Shown: positions 9,694-17,633, numbered from the stretch's first letter. The stretch: 56,799 nt of DNA from Chitinolyticbacter albus (GCF_024437655.1 NZ_JANBVF010000033.1:1-56799), one strand, 5' to 3'. The notes: generated by a model not told the origin, from the letters alone. Made by a program: numbers and translations.

Positions 9694-10125
9694 CGAAAAT
9701 TCAACCTGAAGTTTGCGATCCATTCTAAGGAAATTGCCCAGTTCACCTGCGATGCCAAAGCCAAGTTTCTCGTAAAATTTTTTTGCTGAGTGGCCTTTAA
9801 ATATACAAAGACGAATGGATTCTAGGTTTTTTGATAGTGCCAATGACGTGGCATGATTGATTAGGTTGGTGCCTATGCCAACCCCTTGCGTTTTCGGGGT
9901 TACTTGAAGGTCGCAAATGTATAAATAATTTTTATTGGTTGCGACACGAATAACGCCGGCCCTTTCCCCGCCTCTAAGGGCGATGAAGTTAGCCGTTTCC
10001 ATTAGGCCTCCCGAAATATTCTCATCATTCCATTCTTGTTGATGAAGCTCGTAAAGATGAGTCATCTTATGGCGCGTTATTTTCTCAACAAACGGAAAAT
10101 CAAGAGTGCTAGCTTCGCTAATCAT
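9688..10125 (-). CDS. GNAT family N-acetyltransferase (integron cassette 5)
   Basis: A 145-residue single-domain acetyltransferase. The acetyl-CoA loop is seen as Q..GVGIGTNLINHA after the beta-4 strand LYICDLQVTPKTQ, and the C-terminal part has the usual F....AKKFYEKLGF. The substrate is unknown; GNAT enzymes are among the most common integron cassette products and modify drugs, peptides or small metabolites. The gene's stop codon lies within the following attC, and the start follows the upstream attC by about a dozen bases. Confidence 0.88.
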   Translation of the reverse strand: MISEASTLDFPFVEKITRHKMTHLYELHQQEWNDENISGGLMETANFIALRGGERAGVIRVATNKNYLYICDLQVTPKTQGVGIGTNLINHATSLALSKNLESIRLCIFKGHSAKKFYEKLGFGIAGELGNFLRMDRKLQVEFSA

Positions 10126-10136
10126 GGGGATCCATT

Positions 10137-10233
10137 GACCTAACGTTGGAGGTAACGGGCAGCCGGAGTGCCAAAGGCACGTAGGGGACCCAAAGCGCAG
10201 CTTGGGGTTGTCCGGTTACCCGAAAGGTTAGCC
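10137..10233 (-). other. attC site of the membrane-protein cassette
   Basis: Outer boxes GGCTAAC and GTTAGGTC, inner boxes TTTCGGGTAACCGG and CCCGTTACCTCCAAC, and a central palindrome rich in CCCAAGC/GCTTGGG. It is a full-length 97-base attC of the same subfamily as those at 11093, 11572 and 19663. Confidence 0.88.
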
Positions 10234-10722
10234 ATTACGGCGCTCATGAAGCACGTGTAGAAACTTTAAGAACCGGTCAGTGGATGAAAATGAATTTTCA
10301 AGAAGGCGTGATTGATTTTTTCCGGAGCTAATGATGGCCATTTTTTGACCTGATACTTTTACCACTTGAAGTTGCGAAATTGACGTATATGGAATGGAAA
10401 TGGATTTTGAGGATAGTGAAGCTTGTGGTGCGACGATGTGACTTGACCCAAGCTCAACATGGTGAACACGTGTTTGACTGTGGACTGCAAACCATACGAC
10501 GAGTAAAGTGGCCGTGAAAGAAATGGCGGTTAAGGCCCACAAGAAAAGAGGGGCTGCTTCTGGGGAGAAAAGAGTTGATATTGTTCTAGTGATTCGTGCG
10601 TCTGGTGCATGTAATGCAAAGTAACCTAAGCCGCCCGTAGTGGCAAATGCGGCCAATACCATCAAAATGGCATTCACAGCTGGAAGGCGATATTGAAAAA
10701 CTAGTGTGGGAAATGTCTTCAT
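10228..10722 (-). CDS. Membrane protein of unknown function (integron cassette 4)
   Basis: A 164-residue protein from MKTFPTLVFQYRLPAV; an upstream in-frame ATG at 10737 lies inside the attC core and is not a likely start. Two strong hydrophobic segments (about residues 16-38 and 58-82) suggest two transmembrane helices, followed by a beta-rich cytoplasmic domain with a pattern I.I.Y.SISQLQVVK like PH-domain (YdbS/DUF304-type) proteins. I do not recognise a specific family. It is a cassette gene whose stop codon is within its attC. Confidence 0.75.
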   Translation of the reverse strand: MKTFPTLVFQYRLPAVNAILMVLAAFATTGGLGYFALHAPDARITRTISTLFSPEAAPLFLWALTAISFTATLLVVWFAVHSQTRVHHVELGSSHIVAPQASLSSKSISIPYTSISQLQVVKVSGQKMAIISSGKNQSRLLENSFSSTDRFLKFLHVLHERRNG

Positions 10723-10728
10723 AAAAAT

Positions 10729-10803
10729 GGCCAACATTGGAGGTAAGGGGCCGGCTGTAGGCGGAACGCCGGAAGACGGTCCCGCTTGACCGGAGGGTTA
10801 GGC
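10729..10803 (-). other. attC site of the 90-residue cassette
   Basis: GCCTAACCCTCCGGTCAAG and CTTACCTCCAATGTTGGCC form the ends, with a GGCGTTCCGCC-type central stem. The R' box is GTTGGCC, slightly off the GTTRRRY consensus. Length about 75 bases. Confidence 0.85.
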
Positions 10804-11070
10804 ACTTTTCGGTCCCTCGCTTTTGTGGGGCTTCTTGGATTTACGCGCGACATTGTCCGCTTTGAGAAGGGCATCGCACTCATCAGACGAGGGAACCGTG
10901 CGATCGGTTTCAATGGTATGCCAACCACCACAATTCGGGTCTGGGCAACCACATACCGTAAAGCGCACAGGATGATTCGTCAGTCCTGCACGCTTTCGAA
11001 TGGAATTCGTACGCTCTTTATCTTTGATGATATCTACAATGGCTGATCGACCGAGAAATGGGCGGGACAC
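10798..11070 (-). CDS. Small zinc-ribbon-like protein (integron cassette 3)
   Basis: The longer open frame starts inside the neighbouring attC, so I prefer a GTG at 11070 preceded by CCGGAG five bases upstream, giving 90 residues. The protein has a cluster CGCPDPNCGGWH that could bind zinc (C-x-C-x4-C with a nearby His), and a lysine-rich tail. No family is recognised. The start is uncertain; the stop lies in the attC core. Confidence 0.6.
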   Translation of the reverse strand: MSRPFLGRSAIVDIIKDKERTNSIRKRAGLTNHPVRFTVCGCPDPNCGGWHTIETDRTVPSSDECDALLKADNVARKSKKPHKSEGPKSA

Positions 11071-11092
11071 AGTAGCTCCGGGAGATTTGAGG

Positions 11093-11190
11093 TGCCTAAC
11101 TTTGGAGGCAATCTGCGGCCGGAATGCCGCAGGCATGGTGGGAACCCAAAGCGCTACTTTGGGCCGTCACGTTGACCGAAAGGTTAGGGC
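11093..11190 (-). other. attC site of the 129-residue cassette
   Basis: Ends GCCCTAACCTTTCGGTCAA and TTGCCTCCAAAGTTAGGC, with central GCCCAAAG/CTTTGGG-type stem. About 98 bases, close in type to the attC at 10137. Confidence 0.88.
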
Positions 11191-11570
11191 AAAATTGCAA
11201 TACCATTTTTCTTAAGTAAGGCCATGACACCGGGCAATGTGTATTGCTGCCAAGGAATGGAATCCCGCGCTTCCGTTGATCTTTGGTACTCACCATTATC
11301 GAATTGTAAGTAGACCTGCCAAGCAAAACCGGTGTGATCAAAATTTATGACGTCAAGACCCACCAAAGCATTCATTGCGACATCGGCATCTGCATATGAC
11401 ATCTCACCGCGCACAAACTTCAGAGCGACATACTTGGCGATCGCGTCATCCGCAGCGCCCAGCGGAAGAGATTCTCGGGCGCAGTAAGCAGCAATATCTT
11501 CGGTAATAGCGCTAACAGTTGCCTCGGTAGAGATTAGCAAATCGACGATGGAGGTGAGACCTTGCATCAT
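11184..11570 (-). CDS. Hypothetical protein (integron cassette 2)
   Basis: About 128 residues from MMQGLTSIVDLLIST; the upstream part of the open frame lies in attC sequence. It has no signal peptide or membrane segment. The chain is helical at first (SIVDLLISTEATVSAITEDIAAYC), with a short hydrophobic C-terminus. No family is recognised. The stop codon lies in the attC at 11093-11190. Confidence 0.65.
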   Translation of the reverse strand: MMQGLTSIVDLLISTEATVSAITEDIAAYCARESLPLGAADDAIAKYVALKFVRGEMSYADADVAMNALVGLDVINFDHTGFAWQVYLQFDNGEYQRSTEARDSIPWQQYTLPGVMALLKKNGIAILP

Positions 11571-11571
11571 G

Positions 11572-11666
11572 GCCCTAACGGGGAAGTAAGCGGACGCCGG
11601 AGCGCGTAGCGCGGAGGGAACCACAAGCGTAGCTTGTGGTTGTCCGCTTGACTGTATGGTTAGAGC
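11572..11666 (-). other. attC site of the first cassette
   Basis: Ends GCTCTAACCATACAGTCAAG and CTTACTTCCCCGTTAGGGC, with a CCACAAGC/GCTTGTGG central stem. About 95 bases. It belongs to the first cassette after attI. Confidence 0.87.
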
Positions 11667-11672
11667 AAGGGG

Positions 11673-12101
11673 TCATGATTTGTTGATCGCCTGCTCCACT
11701 ACGTCCACGATGTCCGCAACATCAATGGTGAAAATGCCTGCTTCGCCCTTATCAAAAGCATTTTTCCAAGTTTTATAACCCTCTTGATAGTCAGGATTTG
11801 GCTGACTCTTGCCATTAAGTTTGATGAGGCTCTTCTTGAGCGTTTCCGCCGAAACCGGGAAGTGAGGAAGATCCGTTGAAATGCCGCCAGCGATATGTGG
11901 GTTTTTTACTTTCACGCCCAACACACTGATATGGTAGATTTTTCCAAGCTTGGCATTGGTTTCGATCTTGTTGATCAGAACCCGTGAGTTTTCTTCACCT
12001 TTACGAGTTTTGTAGCTCCACAGTTGACCTTCTGCGAAGCCCTTAGCCGAGGCGATACCGGAGAATGAGAGTAGAGACATGATGAGTAGCAGTCGCTTCA
12101 T
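11673..12101 (-). CDS. Secreted hypothetical protein (integron cassette 1, next to attI)
   Basis: A 142-residue protein with a clear signal peptide (MKRLLLIMSLLSFSGIASA, cleavage near residue 19). The mature part has GQLWSYKTRKGEENSRVLINKIE and a C-terminal acidic segment. I do not recognise a family. Being the first cassette, it is nearest the candidate cassette promoter at 12152-12180 and should be the best expressed of the array. The start codon lies six bases from the recombination core. Confidence 0.7.
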   Translation of the reverse strand: MKRLLLIMSLLSFSGIASAKGFAEGQLWSYKTRKGEENSRVLINKIETNAKLGKIYHISVLGVKVKNPHIAGGISTDLPHFPVSAETLKKSLIKLNGKSQPNPDYQEGYKTWKNAFDKGEAGIFTIDVADIVDVVEQAINKS

Positions 12102-12106
12102 TGGAG

Positions 12107-12151
12107 GCTCTAACAGTTAATAGACCGGTACTGGCGTCAGTACATTATCAA
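12107..12151 (-). other. Candidate integron attI site
   Basis: The core box GTTAGAGC at 12107-12114 (minus strand) borders the first cassette and is not paired with a second inverted core box nearby, unlike an attC. It lies between the cassette array and the integrase remnant, where attI is expected. Confidence 0.6.
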
Positions 12152-12180
12152 ATAATACGAACGTTCAAAGACCCATCCAA
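12152..12180 (-). promoter_or_regulatory. Candidate cassette promoter (Pc)
   Basis: On the minus strand, -35 TTGGAT and -10 TATTAT are separated by exactly 17 bases and point into the first cassette, with the attI core 38 bases downstream. This fits a sigma-70 Pc promoter. No mapping of the start site is possible from sequence alone. Confidence 0.6.
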
Positions 12181-12213
12181 GATACTGATCTCTATAACAT
12201 TTCCCCTAGAGCC

Positions 12214-12242
12214 GTCCGTATATTCACAGCAATCATACGGAC
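12214..12242. promoter_or_regulatory. Inverted repeat between Pc and integrase remnant
   Basis: Arms GTCCGTAT and ATACGGAC (8 bp, perfect) flank 13 bases. The position between the cassette promoter and intI suggests a regulator site; it does not match the LexA consensus found at many intI promoters. Confidence 0.4.
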
Positions 12243-12305
12243 ATGGCGCACCTTACGCACCATGTGCTTACTATCCGCTTTTTCATGTTGCAAAGGAGTA
12301 ACGCT

Positions 12306-12590
12306 ATGGGGAGCGCTTCCGACTAAACCACACCTGCTCGATCAGGTCTCCACCGTATGCCAGCGCTGGCATTTCAGTCCCCGCGCGGAGCTGCGCGTAC
12401 CGGTACTGGATTCGGCAGTTCATCTTCCTCCACGGCAAGCAGCATCCCGCCACGCTCGGCACCGCCCAAGTCGAAGCGTTCTTGAACCACATGGCAGTGG
12501 CGCGCCGGGTGTCGGCGTCGACGCGGTCCCAAGTGCTGAACGCGTTGGCTTTTCTCCACGGGCAGGTGCTCGATCAGCCGTTGCGACGAA
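12306..12590 (+). pseudogene. intI: Integron integrase remnant (frameshifted, C-terminus lost)
   Basis: After AAAGGAG, an ATG at 12306 opens a frame that stops after six codons. The +1 frame continues with P.LLDQV...C...HFSPRAE, and after a second shift near 12398 the next frame gives YWIRQFIFLHGKQHP, VEAFLNHMAV and VSASTRSQVLNALAFLHGQVL. These are the conserved N-terminal parts of IntI tyrosine recombinases (core-binding region). Only about 95 of roughly 320 residues remain: similarity stops near 12590, so the catalytic R..H..R..Y domain is absent. Two frameshifts plus the truncation make it non-functional. It reads away from the cassettes, as intI does. Confidence 0.85.
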
Positions 12591-12730
12591 GCAATCGCAG
12601 GCTTACGTCGGCCCAAATTCCGTTTGGGGTCGGCAGCAGCCGCGGGATGGGCGGAACGGTGAACGCCGAAGTGGACCGCTTTGCGGCGGTCAAGACCAGC
12701 AGCAAAGGTCAGCCACAACCGGCGCTGTGC

Positions 12731-13591
12731 TCAGCAGACCCCAGCGTCAGCAGCCAGATCCCGCGCGCGCTCCCAACGCCCGTGGACCTGCCGTTGCAGC
12801 GCGTTGAACGTATCCGTGTCGAATGCCAGTGCCACGAAAGACAGCCAGAAATCGAACTCGGTATGACATTGCTCCTGGGGCAGCGCCAGAACGTGGCGCA
12901 TCTGCTCGGTATCACGCTCGAATTCGGCCAGAACGGCCTTGGCAAAATCCGCACGCCCTTCGTCAGTGGCCAAGTACTCGCCAAGATCGGCTTCAAGCCA
13001 GCCCTGGAACTGCTCTTCGCCAAATTGGCCATGGCAGCTCACCAGGCGAGCAGCGGCCAAGGCGCAGGTATCTGCGTGCCAGCCATATGTTTCGATGGCC
13101 AGATCGAGATCCCCCGCCTGATCCACCTCGTGATCGAGGTCGCAACTGGTGAGGAAATCGATATACGCCGGTATCCACTTGCGATCCTGCATCAATAACG
13201 CATTCATCGCGTGCGTACCGGCCGGCGTTTCGCAATCGGCCCAGATCCGATCGCCCCGAGCACCGTGCGCACACGCCGCCACATAAGCCAGCAGCCGGGG
13301 CGCCAGCGACTCCCAACTTGCGGCCTCGTTAAAGAACTCGTATTCCGGCCATTGCCGCAGTGCGGCTCCATCGTCGGCATGCAGCACGACCTCGAAACTG
13401 AATTCGACCAAGCGCGAGTCAGTATCCTCTGGAGTACGCAGCCTCAGTTCATCGACCAATTGGTCGAGTACCTGCCGGCCGAGTGCTTCGCCCAGCGATA
13501 CACGCTCAAGCCCTTGCACTACGGACAGCTCGACGACTTCCGACGATCCCTCGTTTTCGGCAAGCGCGTGGATATGCAGCGCGACGTGCAT
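12731..13591 (-). CDS. Hypothetical protein
   Basis: A 286-residue soluble protein starting MHVALHIHALAENEG; no signal peptide or membrane helices. It is rich in acidic residues, Trp and Cys (for example HADTCALAAARLVSCHG) and looks largely helical in its C-terminal half. I do not recognise the family. It sits between the truncated integrase and a truncated MFS gene, so it may mark a later insertion or a junction of rearranged DNA. The start at 13591 is preferred over one at 13618 because the N-terminus then begins at the first beta strand, but this is uncertain. Confidence 0.65.
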   Translation of the reverse strand: MHVALHIHALAENEGSSEVVELSVVQGLERVSLGEALGRQVLDQLVDELRLRTPEDTDSRLVEFSFEVVLHADDGAALRQWPEYEFFNEAASWESLAPRLLAYVAACAHGARGDRIWADCETPAGTHAMNALLMQDRKWIPAYIDFLTSCDLDHEVDQAGDLDLAIETYGWHADTCALAAARLVSCHGQFGEEQFQGWLEADLGEYLATDEGRADFAKAVLAEFERDTEQMRHVLALPQEQCHTEFDFWLSFVALAFDTDTFNALQRQVHGRWERARDLAADAGVC

Positions 13592-13643
13592 GGCTATCTT
13601 CCTCGATTCAACAATCACGAATCGCGATGCTGCCTGATGGGCA

Positions 13644-14384
13644 GTGCCTTTGTCATATCTGCTTGCCGCATTGCCAGGGTTAGCGCCACCTGCACGTTAT
13701 GGCAAGCCACACGGAAGCCCTGCGGTTGAGACGGCGCGCGAACCGGGCACGCCGCTGGCGCTGCGCTTCACGCTGCCAGTGCTGCCGCCACGCGACAACC
13801 CCAACCTGCGGGTGCTGGCCGAGCTGCTCACCCGCCCCGGCGTGCGCATCGCGCTCTTGGCGGTGCTGTTGGTGATCTCCGGCCACTTTGCCGGCTTCAC
13901 CTATATCCGCCCGCTGATGGAAAACGTCACCCACCTGTCGGTCGGGACCATTTCGGCCATTTTGCTGGGCTACGGTATCGGAGGCTTCTTCGGCAATTTC
14001 GCCGGTGGCTGGATTGCCGAGCGCAGCGACCGCCAGGCCATCGTGGTCGGCGGCAGCCTGATCGCCGTGCTGGCCGCCAGCCTGCTGTTGGCGGGTAGTT
14101 CGATGGTCGTGACCGCCGTGGCCGTAGTGCTGTGGGGCTTTACCTTCGGCGCCTTCCCGGTGGGTTTTCAGACCTGGATCGTGCGCGCCGCACCGGACCA
14201 GGCCGAGGGCGCCGGCGGCCTTCTGGTAGCGGCATTTCAGATCGCCATTGCCCGTGGCGCCATCGGCGGAGGCCTGCTGGTGGACCGCATCGGCGCGCTG
14301 GGCGGCCCGGCCTTTGCCGTCGCCACGCTGACGCTGGGCACGCTCTTGACGCTGCGCTACGGCCCGCGCCCGGCTCGTGCGTAG
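13644..14384 (+). pseudogene. MFS transporter, C-terminal half only
   Basis: From about codon 37 the frame reads as the central loop and second six-helix half of a sugar/drug efflux MFS protein: LPPRDNPNLRVLAELL, then ISGHFAGFTYIRPLMENV, a GGFFGNFAGGWIAERSDR loop and further helices to the end. This resembles the SetA/AraJ/NepI group. The first six helices and the signature loop after helix 2 are missing; the upstream 100 bases do not continue the protein. The gene is therefore most likely a 5'-deleted pseudogene, cut at about 13730, next to the integron remnant. Confidence 0.75.
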
Positions 14385-14438
14385 TCCAATCTCTTCACAA
14401 CCGAGCCGGCCACAACAACTCTTCGACTGGAGCACTGC

Positions 14439-15458
14439 ATGAGCACGACCAACCGCCGCATCCTGCTGGCCGCCCACCCGCAGGGCCTGCCCAAGCCGAC
14501 CGATTTCCGCCTCGACACCCAGCCCGTGCCGACCCCGGCCGACGGCCAGGTGCTGCTGCGCACGCTTTATCTGTCGCTCGACCCCTACATGCGCAACCTG
14601 ATGGAGGAAGTCGGCCCCGGCTATGCGCCGCCGGTGCCGCTGGGCGCACCCATGGTCGGCGGCACGGTCAGCCGGGTGGTCGCATCGCGCCATCCGCAAT
14701 TCAAGGAGGGGCAACTGGTACTGGCGCAAGCCGGATGGCAGGACTATGCGATTTCCAACGGCGACGGCCTGTTCCCGCTGGGCGAATTGGAACATCCGTC
14801 GCTGGCGCTGGGCGGCCTTGGCATGCCGGGCTTCACCGCCTATGTGGGCCTGTTGGACATCGGCCAGCCCAAGCCGGGCGAAACCGTGGTGGTGGCCGCG
14901 GCCGCCGGCGCGGTCGGCGCGGTGGTCGGGCAGCTGGCCAAGCTGAAGGGCGCACGTGCTGTCGGCATCGCCGGCGGCGCGGACAAGTGCCGCTATGCGG
15001 TGGACGTGCTGGGCTTCGATGCGTGCCTCGATCGGCACGATCCTAACTGGGCCGAAGGCCTGGCTGCGGCCTGCCCGGATGGCATCGACGTGTATTTTGA
15101 AAGCGTGGGCGGCGAGGTGCTCGACGCAGTGCTGCCGCTCTTGAACCTGGGCGCCCGCATTCCGCTGTGCGGCTTTATCTCGCACTACAACGAGCGCGCT
15201 GGCTCCGGGCCTGACCGACTGCCGCGGCTCTTGGCCACGCTGCTGCCCAAGCGCATCCGCATGCAGGGCTTCATCATCTTCGATCACTACGCCGAGCGCT
15301 TCGAGGCCTTCCAGCGCGACATGGGCACCTGGGTGAAGACGGGCGCAGTGAAACTGCGCGAGGACGTGGTCGACGGACTGGAAGCCGCGCCCGCCGCCTT
15401 CATCGGCCTGCTGCAGGGCCGCAACTTCGGCAAGCTGGTGGTGCGTGTGGCCGAATGA
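14439..15458 (+). CDS. NADP-dependent oxidoreductase (CurA/YncB-like MDR family)
   Basis: A 339-residue zinc-free medium-chain reductase: RRILLAAHPQGLPKPTDF at the start, YLSLDPYMRNLM, then a Rossmann motif AAAGAVGAVVGQLAKLKGARAVGIAGG. The sequence VYFESVGGEVLDAVLPLL and GFISHYN match leukotriene B4 dehydrogenase/CurA-type enzymes, which reduce C=C bonds of enones with NADPH. It follows the MFS fragment by 54 bases. The ribosome site is weak, but the N-terminus matches family length. Confidence 0.92.
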   Translation: MSTTNRRILLAAHPQGLPKPTDFRLDTQPVPTPADGQVLLRTLYLSLDPYMRNLMEEVGPGYAPPVPLGAPMVGGTVSRVVASRHPQFKEGQLVLAQAGWQDYAISNGDGLFPLGELEHPSLALGGLGMPGFTAYVGLLDIGQPKPGETVVVAAAAGAVGAVVGQLAKLKGARAVGIAGGADKCRYAVDVLGFDACLDRHDPNWAEGLAAACPDGIDVYFESVGGEVLDAVLPLLNLGARIPLCGFISHYNERAGSGPDRLPRLLATLLPKRIRMQGFIIFDHYAERFEAFQRDMGTWVKTGAVKLREDVVDGLEAAPAAFIGLLQGRNFGKLVVRVAE

Positions 15459-15587
15459 ATGATCCACTGGGTGTCGGGCAACGATCCGGCATGCCAGTTG
15501 AGCGAACCTCTACCATCACGGCTTTGCGCCTTGCCTTAGGCTCCGGCTGGGCAGTATGGTAAGGCGGGAATCCATCAGGAGATCGCG

Positions 15588-16031
15588 ATGTACGGAGCCC
15601 TACTGTTGCTGCACCTGCTTGCGGCCACCATCTGGACTGGGGGTCATATCGTACTCGCCACGGTGGTGCTGCCCAAAGTGCTGAAGGCGCGCTCTCCGGC
15701 CCTGCTGCTTGATTTCGAGTCCGGCTACGAAAGGATAGGCATGCCAGCCTTGATCGTGCAGATCGCCACCGGGCTGATGCTGGCTCATAGGATGGTCCCA
15801 GACCCGGCGCAGTGGTTCAACCTGGCCAACCCGCTATCCCACCCCATCCTGGCGAAGCTCGGCTTGCTGGCCATAACGCTGGTTTTTGCGCTCCATGCAC
15901 GCTTGCGTGTCATTCCCAATCTGACGGAAAAAACGCTGACGACGATGGCCTGGCACATCATTCCGGTGACTGTCATTTCTGTCCTGTTCGTGGTGGTGGG
16001 GGTCTCATTTCGGACAGGCTGGCTGTATTGA
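15588..16031 (+). CDS. CopD-like integral membrane protein
   Basis: A 147-residue protein with four hydrophobic helices, opening MYGALLLLHLLAATIWTGGHIV, which carries the His and W..G..H pattern of CopD/DUF2269-like proteins. CopD helps move copper across the inner membrane; stand-alone four-helix relatives may bind heme or copper. AGGAGATCGCG precedes the start. It is a single gene; the region after it (16032-16141) is empty. Confidence 0.8.
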   Translation: MYGALLLLHLLAATIWTGGHIVLATVVLPKVLKARSPALLLDFESGYERIGMPALIVQIATGLMLAHRMVPDPAQWFNLANPLSHPILAKLGLLAITLVFALHARLRVIPNLTEKTLTTMAWHIIPVTVISVLFVVVGVSFRTGWLY

Positions 16032-16141
16032 ACTGCCCGGAAATTCAATCGCAACGCCCTACAAATCGCCCGCCTGCCGCGCCCAAAACAGCATCGCCAT
16101 CCGGCCGGCCTCCCACACCCCACACCCCACCACGCAGCCCG

Positions 16142-17035
16142 CTAGCGCTGCCGCTGCACCTCCTGCTCCGCCAGCCACTGCGCAATCTGTGCGCCGATCG
16201 CATCGGCATGATCTTCCTGCAGGTAGTGCGCGCCGGCGCCAAGCTGCACCAGCCGGCAGTGCTTGAGCCCGGCGGCGAACTGCGCGGCAAACGTCGGTGA
16301 CACCACCGCGCCCGGATCTCCCGCGAACAAGAGCTTCGGATAGTCCGATTCGGCCAGCGCCGCGTGCGCGTGGCGCAGTAGCGCATCGACGTCCGCTGGC
16401 TCACCCTCGATCGGCAGCTCGTTCGGCAAGCGCCAGATCGGCTTGCGTGAGGCCGGCGTGGGGAATGGCGCGCGGTAGGCGGCCATTTCCGCCTCGGACA
16501 AGGTGCGCAGGATGGATGCCGGCAGCACGTGCTCGATAAAGGCATTGCCCTCCATGATCATCGCCTCGCCCACGCCCGGCGTGCGGAACTTGCGAAACGC
16601 CTCGCGCGCGCTATCGCGCTGGTGAAAATCGGCCCAGCGCGCAAATGGCCGGATGAATTCCATGAACGCGAGCCCCTGCACCCGCTCGGGAAAACGCGCC
16701 GCATAGTGAAAAGCCAGCGTCGTGCCCCAATCCTGCGCCACCAGATAGCATTCGGTGATCGCCAGCTGCGCCAGCAATGCATCCAGATAGCGCACATGAT
16801 CGACGAAACGGTATTCGATGTCCGGCTTGCCTGAGTTGCCAAAGCCGATCAGATCGGGCGCGATGCAGCGCGCCAGCGGCGCCACATGCGGGATGATGTC
16901 GCGCCAGATGAACGACGACGTGGGATTGCCGTGCAGGAACAGCACCACGGGCCCCGCGGCATTGCCCGCCTCGCGATAGCTCATGTGGGTGTCGAATACC
17001 TGCGCCTGTCTCATGCTGTGCAGCGGTGCATTCAT
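16142..17035 (-). CDS. Haloalkane dehalogenase-like alpha/beta hydrolase
   Basis: A 297-residue hydrolase from MNAPLHSMRQAQVFDTHMSYREAG. FLHGNPTSSFIWRDI holds the oxyanion HGNPTSS loop with the halide-binding Asn; the nucleophile is the Asp in VAQDWGTTLAFHYA, as in haloalkane dehalogenases (Ser would be expected in esterases); the base His lies in GAGAHYLQEDH. Family enzymes split carbon-halogen bonds giving alcohol and halide. The start overlaps the stop of the TetR gene by four bases (ATGA), so the two form an operon and the repressor probably responds to the substrate. Confidence 0.9.
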   Translation of the reverse strand: MNAPLHSMRQAQVFDTHMSYREAGNAAGPVVLFLHGNPTSSFIWRDIIPHVAPLARCIAPDLIGFGNSGKPDIEYRFVDHVRYLDALLAQLAITECYLVAQDWGTTLAFHYAARFPERVQGLAFMEFIRPFARWADFHQRDSAREAFRKFRTPGVGEAMIMEGNAFIEHVLPASILRTLSEAEMAAYRAPFPTPASRKPIWRLPNELPIEGEPADVDALLRHAHAALAESDYPKLLFAGDPGAVVSPTFAAQFAAGLKHCRLVQLGAGAHYLQEDHADAIGAQIAQWLAEQEVQRQR

Positions 17036-17625
17036 GTCGGCTCTCCGGCAAAGAGGGTTGCAAAGGCAACGCGCTTGAAGCGTTCGAGCGCGGCGGTGCT
17101 GCGTTCCACCTTCATGCGCAGGATGGCGCCCTGCCAGCTGGCGAGCAGGAATTCGGCCAGTTCCTCGGGCGCGAAGGTCGTGGCGATCTCGCCCGCCGCC
17201 TGCGCATCGGCAATGCAGCGAGCAAACAGATCGCGCCATTCGATGAAGATCGCCGCCAGCCGCTCGCGCAACAGTTCGCTGTGGCCCGGCGCTTCCAGGC
17301 TGAAATCGCCAATCAGGCAACCACGCGTGCAGCCATCGGCCGCCAGCTTGTCGGTGATCAGGTCGAGGTAACGCCGCAGGCGATCGCGCGGTGGCAGTGA
17401 CGCATCGTCCAGCGCCTCGTGCACCAGCCCCTTCACGTAGTCGAAATAGCGATCGAGCACTTCGGCCGCGAATGCTTCCTTCGAGGTGAAATGATTGGAA
17501 AACGAGCCCAGCGGCGCGCCAGCCTCCACCGTGATATCCCGCACCCCCGCACCGACGTAGCCCTTGCGGAACATCACGCGCAGCCCGGCCTGCAGGATGG
17601 GTTCTTTCAATGATTGCTTAGCCAT
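17032..17625 (-). CDS. TetR family transcriptional repressor
   Basis: A 197-residue regulator from MAKQSLKEPILQAGLRVMFRKGY. The N-terminal helix-turn-helix (AGVRDITVEAGAPLGSFSNHFTSKEAF) is typical of the AcrR/LmrA-YxaF group. The C-terminal ligand domain includes the family's RGCLIGDFSLE motif. It is the first gene of a two-gene operon with the dehalogenase; a palindrome just upstream (17634-17651) is the likely autoregulatory operator. The open frame extends to 18030 without support. Confidence 0.9.
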   Translation of the reverse strand: MAKQSLKEPILQAGLRVMFRKGYVGAGVRDITVEAGAPLGSFSNHFTSKEAFAAEVLDRYFDYVKGLVHEALDDASLPPRDRLRRYLDLITDKLAADGCTRGCLIGDFSLEAPGHSELLRERLAAIFIEWRDLFARCIADAQAAGEIATTFAPEELAEFLLASWQGAILRMKVERSTAALERFKRVAFATLFAGEPT

Positions 17626-17633
17626 GCACAAAC

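Larger units (their letters stand above)
8953..12590 (-). mobile_element. Chromosomal integron: six-cassette array, attI/Pc region and decayed integrase
   Basis: Six genes all read leftward, each followed on its 3' side by an attC site with GCCTAAC-like and GTTAGGC-like core boxes at the ends. Several stop codons fall inside the core box, as is typical of cassettes. To the right lie a candidate attI, a candidate cassette promoter and, divergently oriented, a remnant of an integron integrase. This is the standard integron layout. The cassette genes are lower in GC than the flanking chromosome. The integrase is broken, so new cassette capture would need an enzyme supplied in trans. Confidence 0.85.

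Noticed and set aside
12262-12807. A 181-residue open frame on the plus strand as a real gene
   Set aside because: Its first part is the frameshifted integrase and the rest is an out-of-frame reading of the integrase and of the opposite-strand unknown gene.
13644-14384. A complete six-helix transporter
   Set aside because: The sequence aligns only with the second half of 12-helix MFS proteins and its first 35 codons have no membrane or family character.
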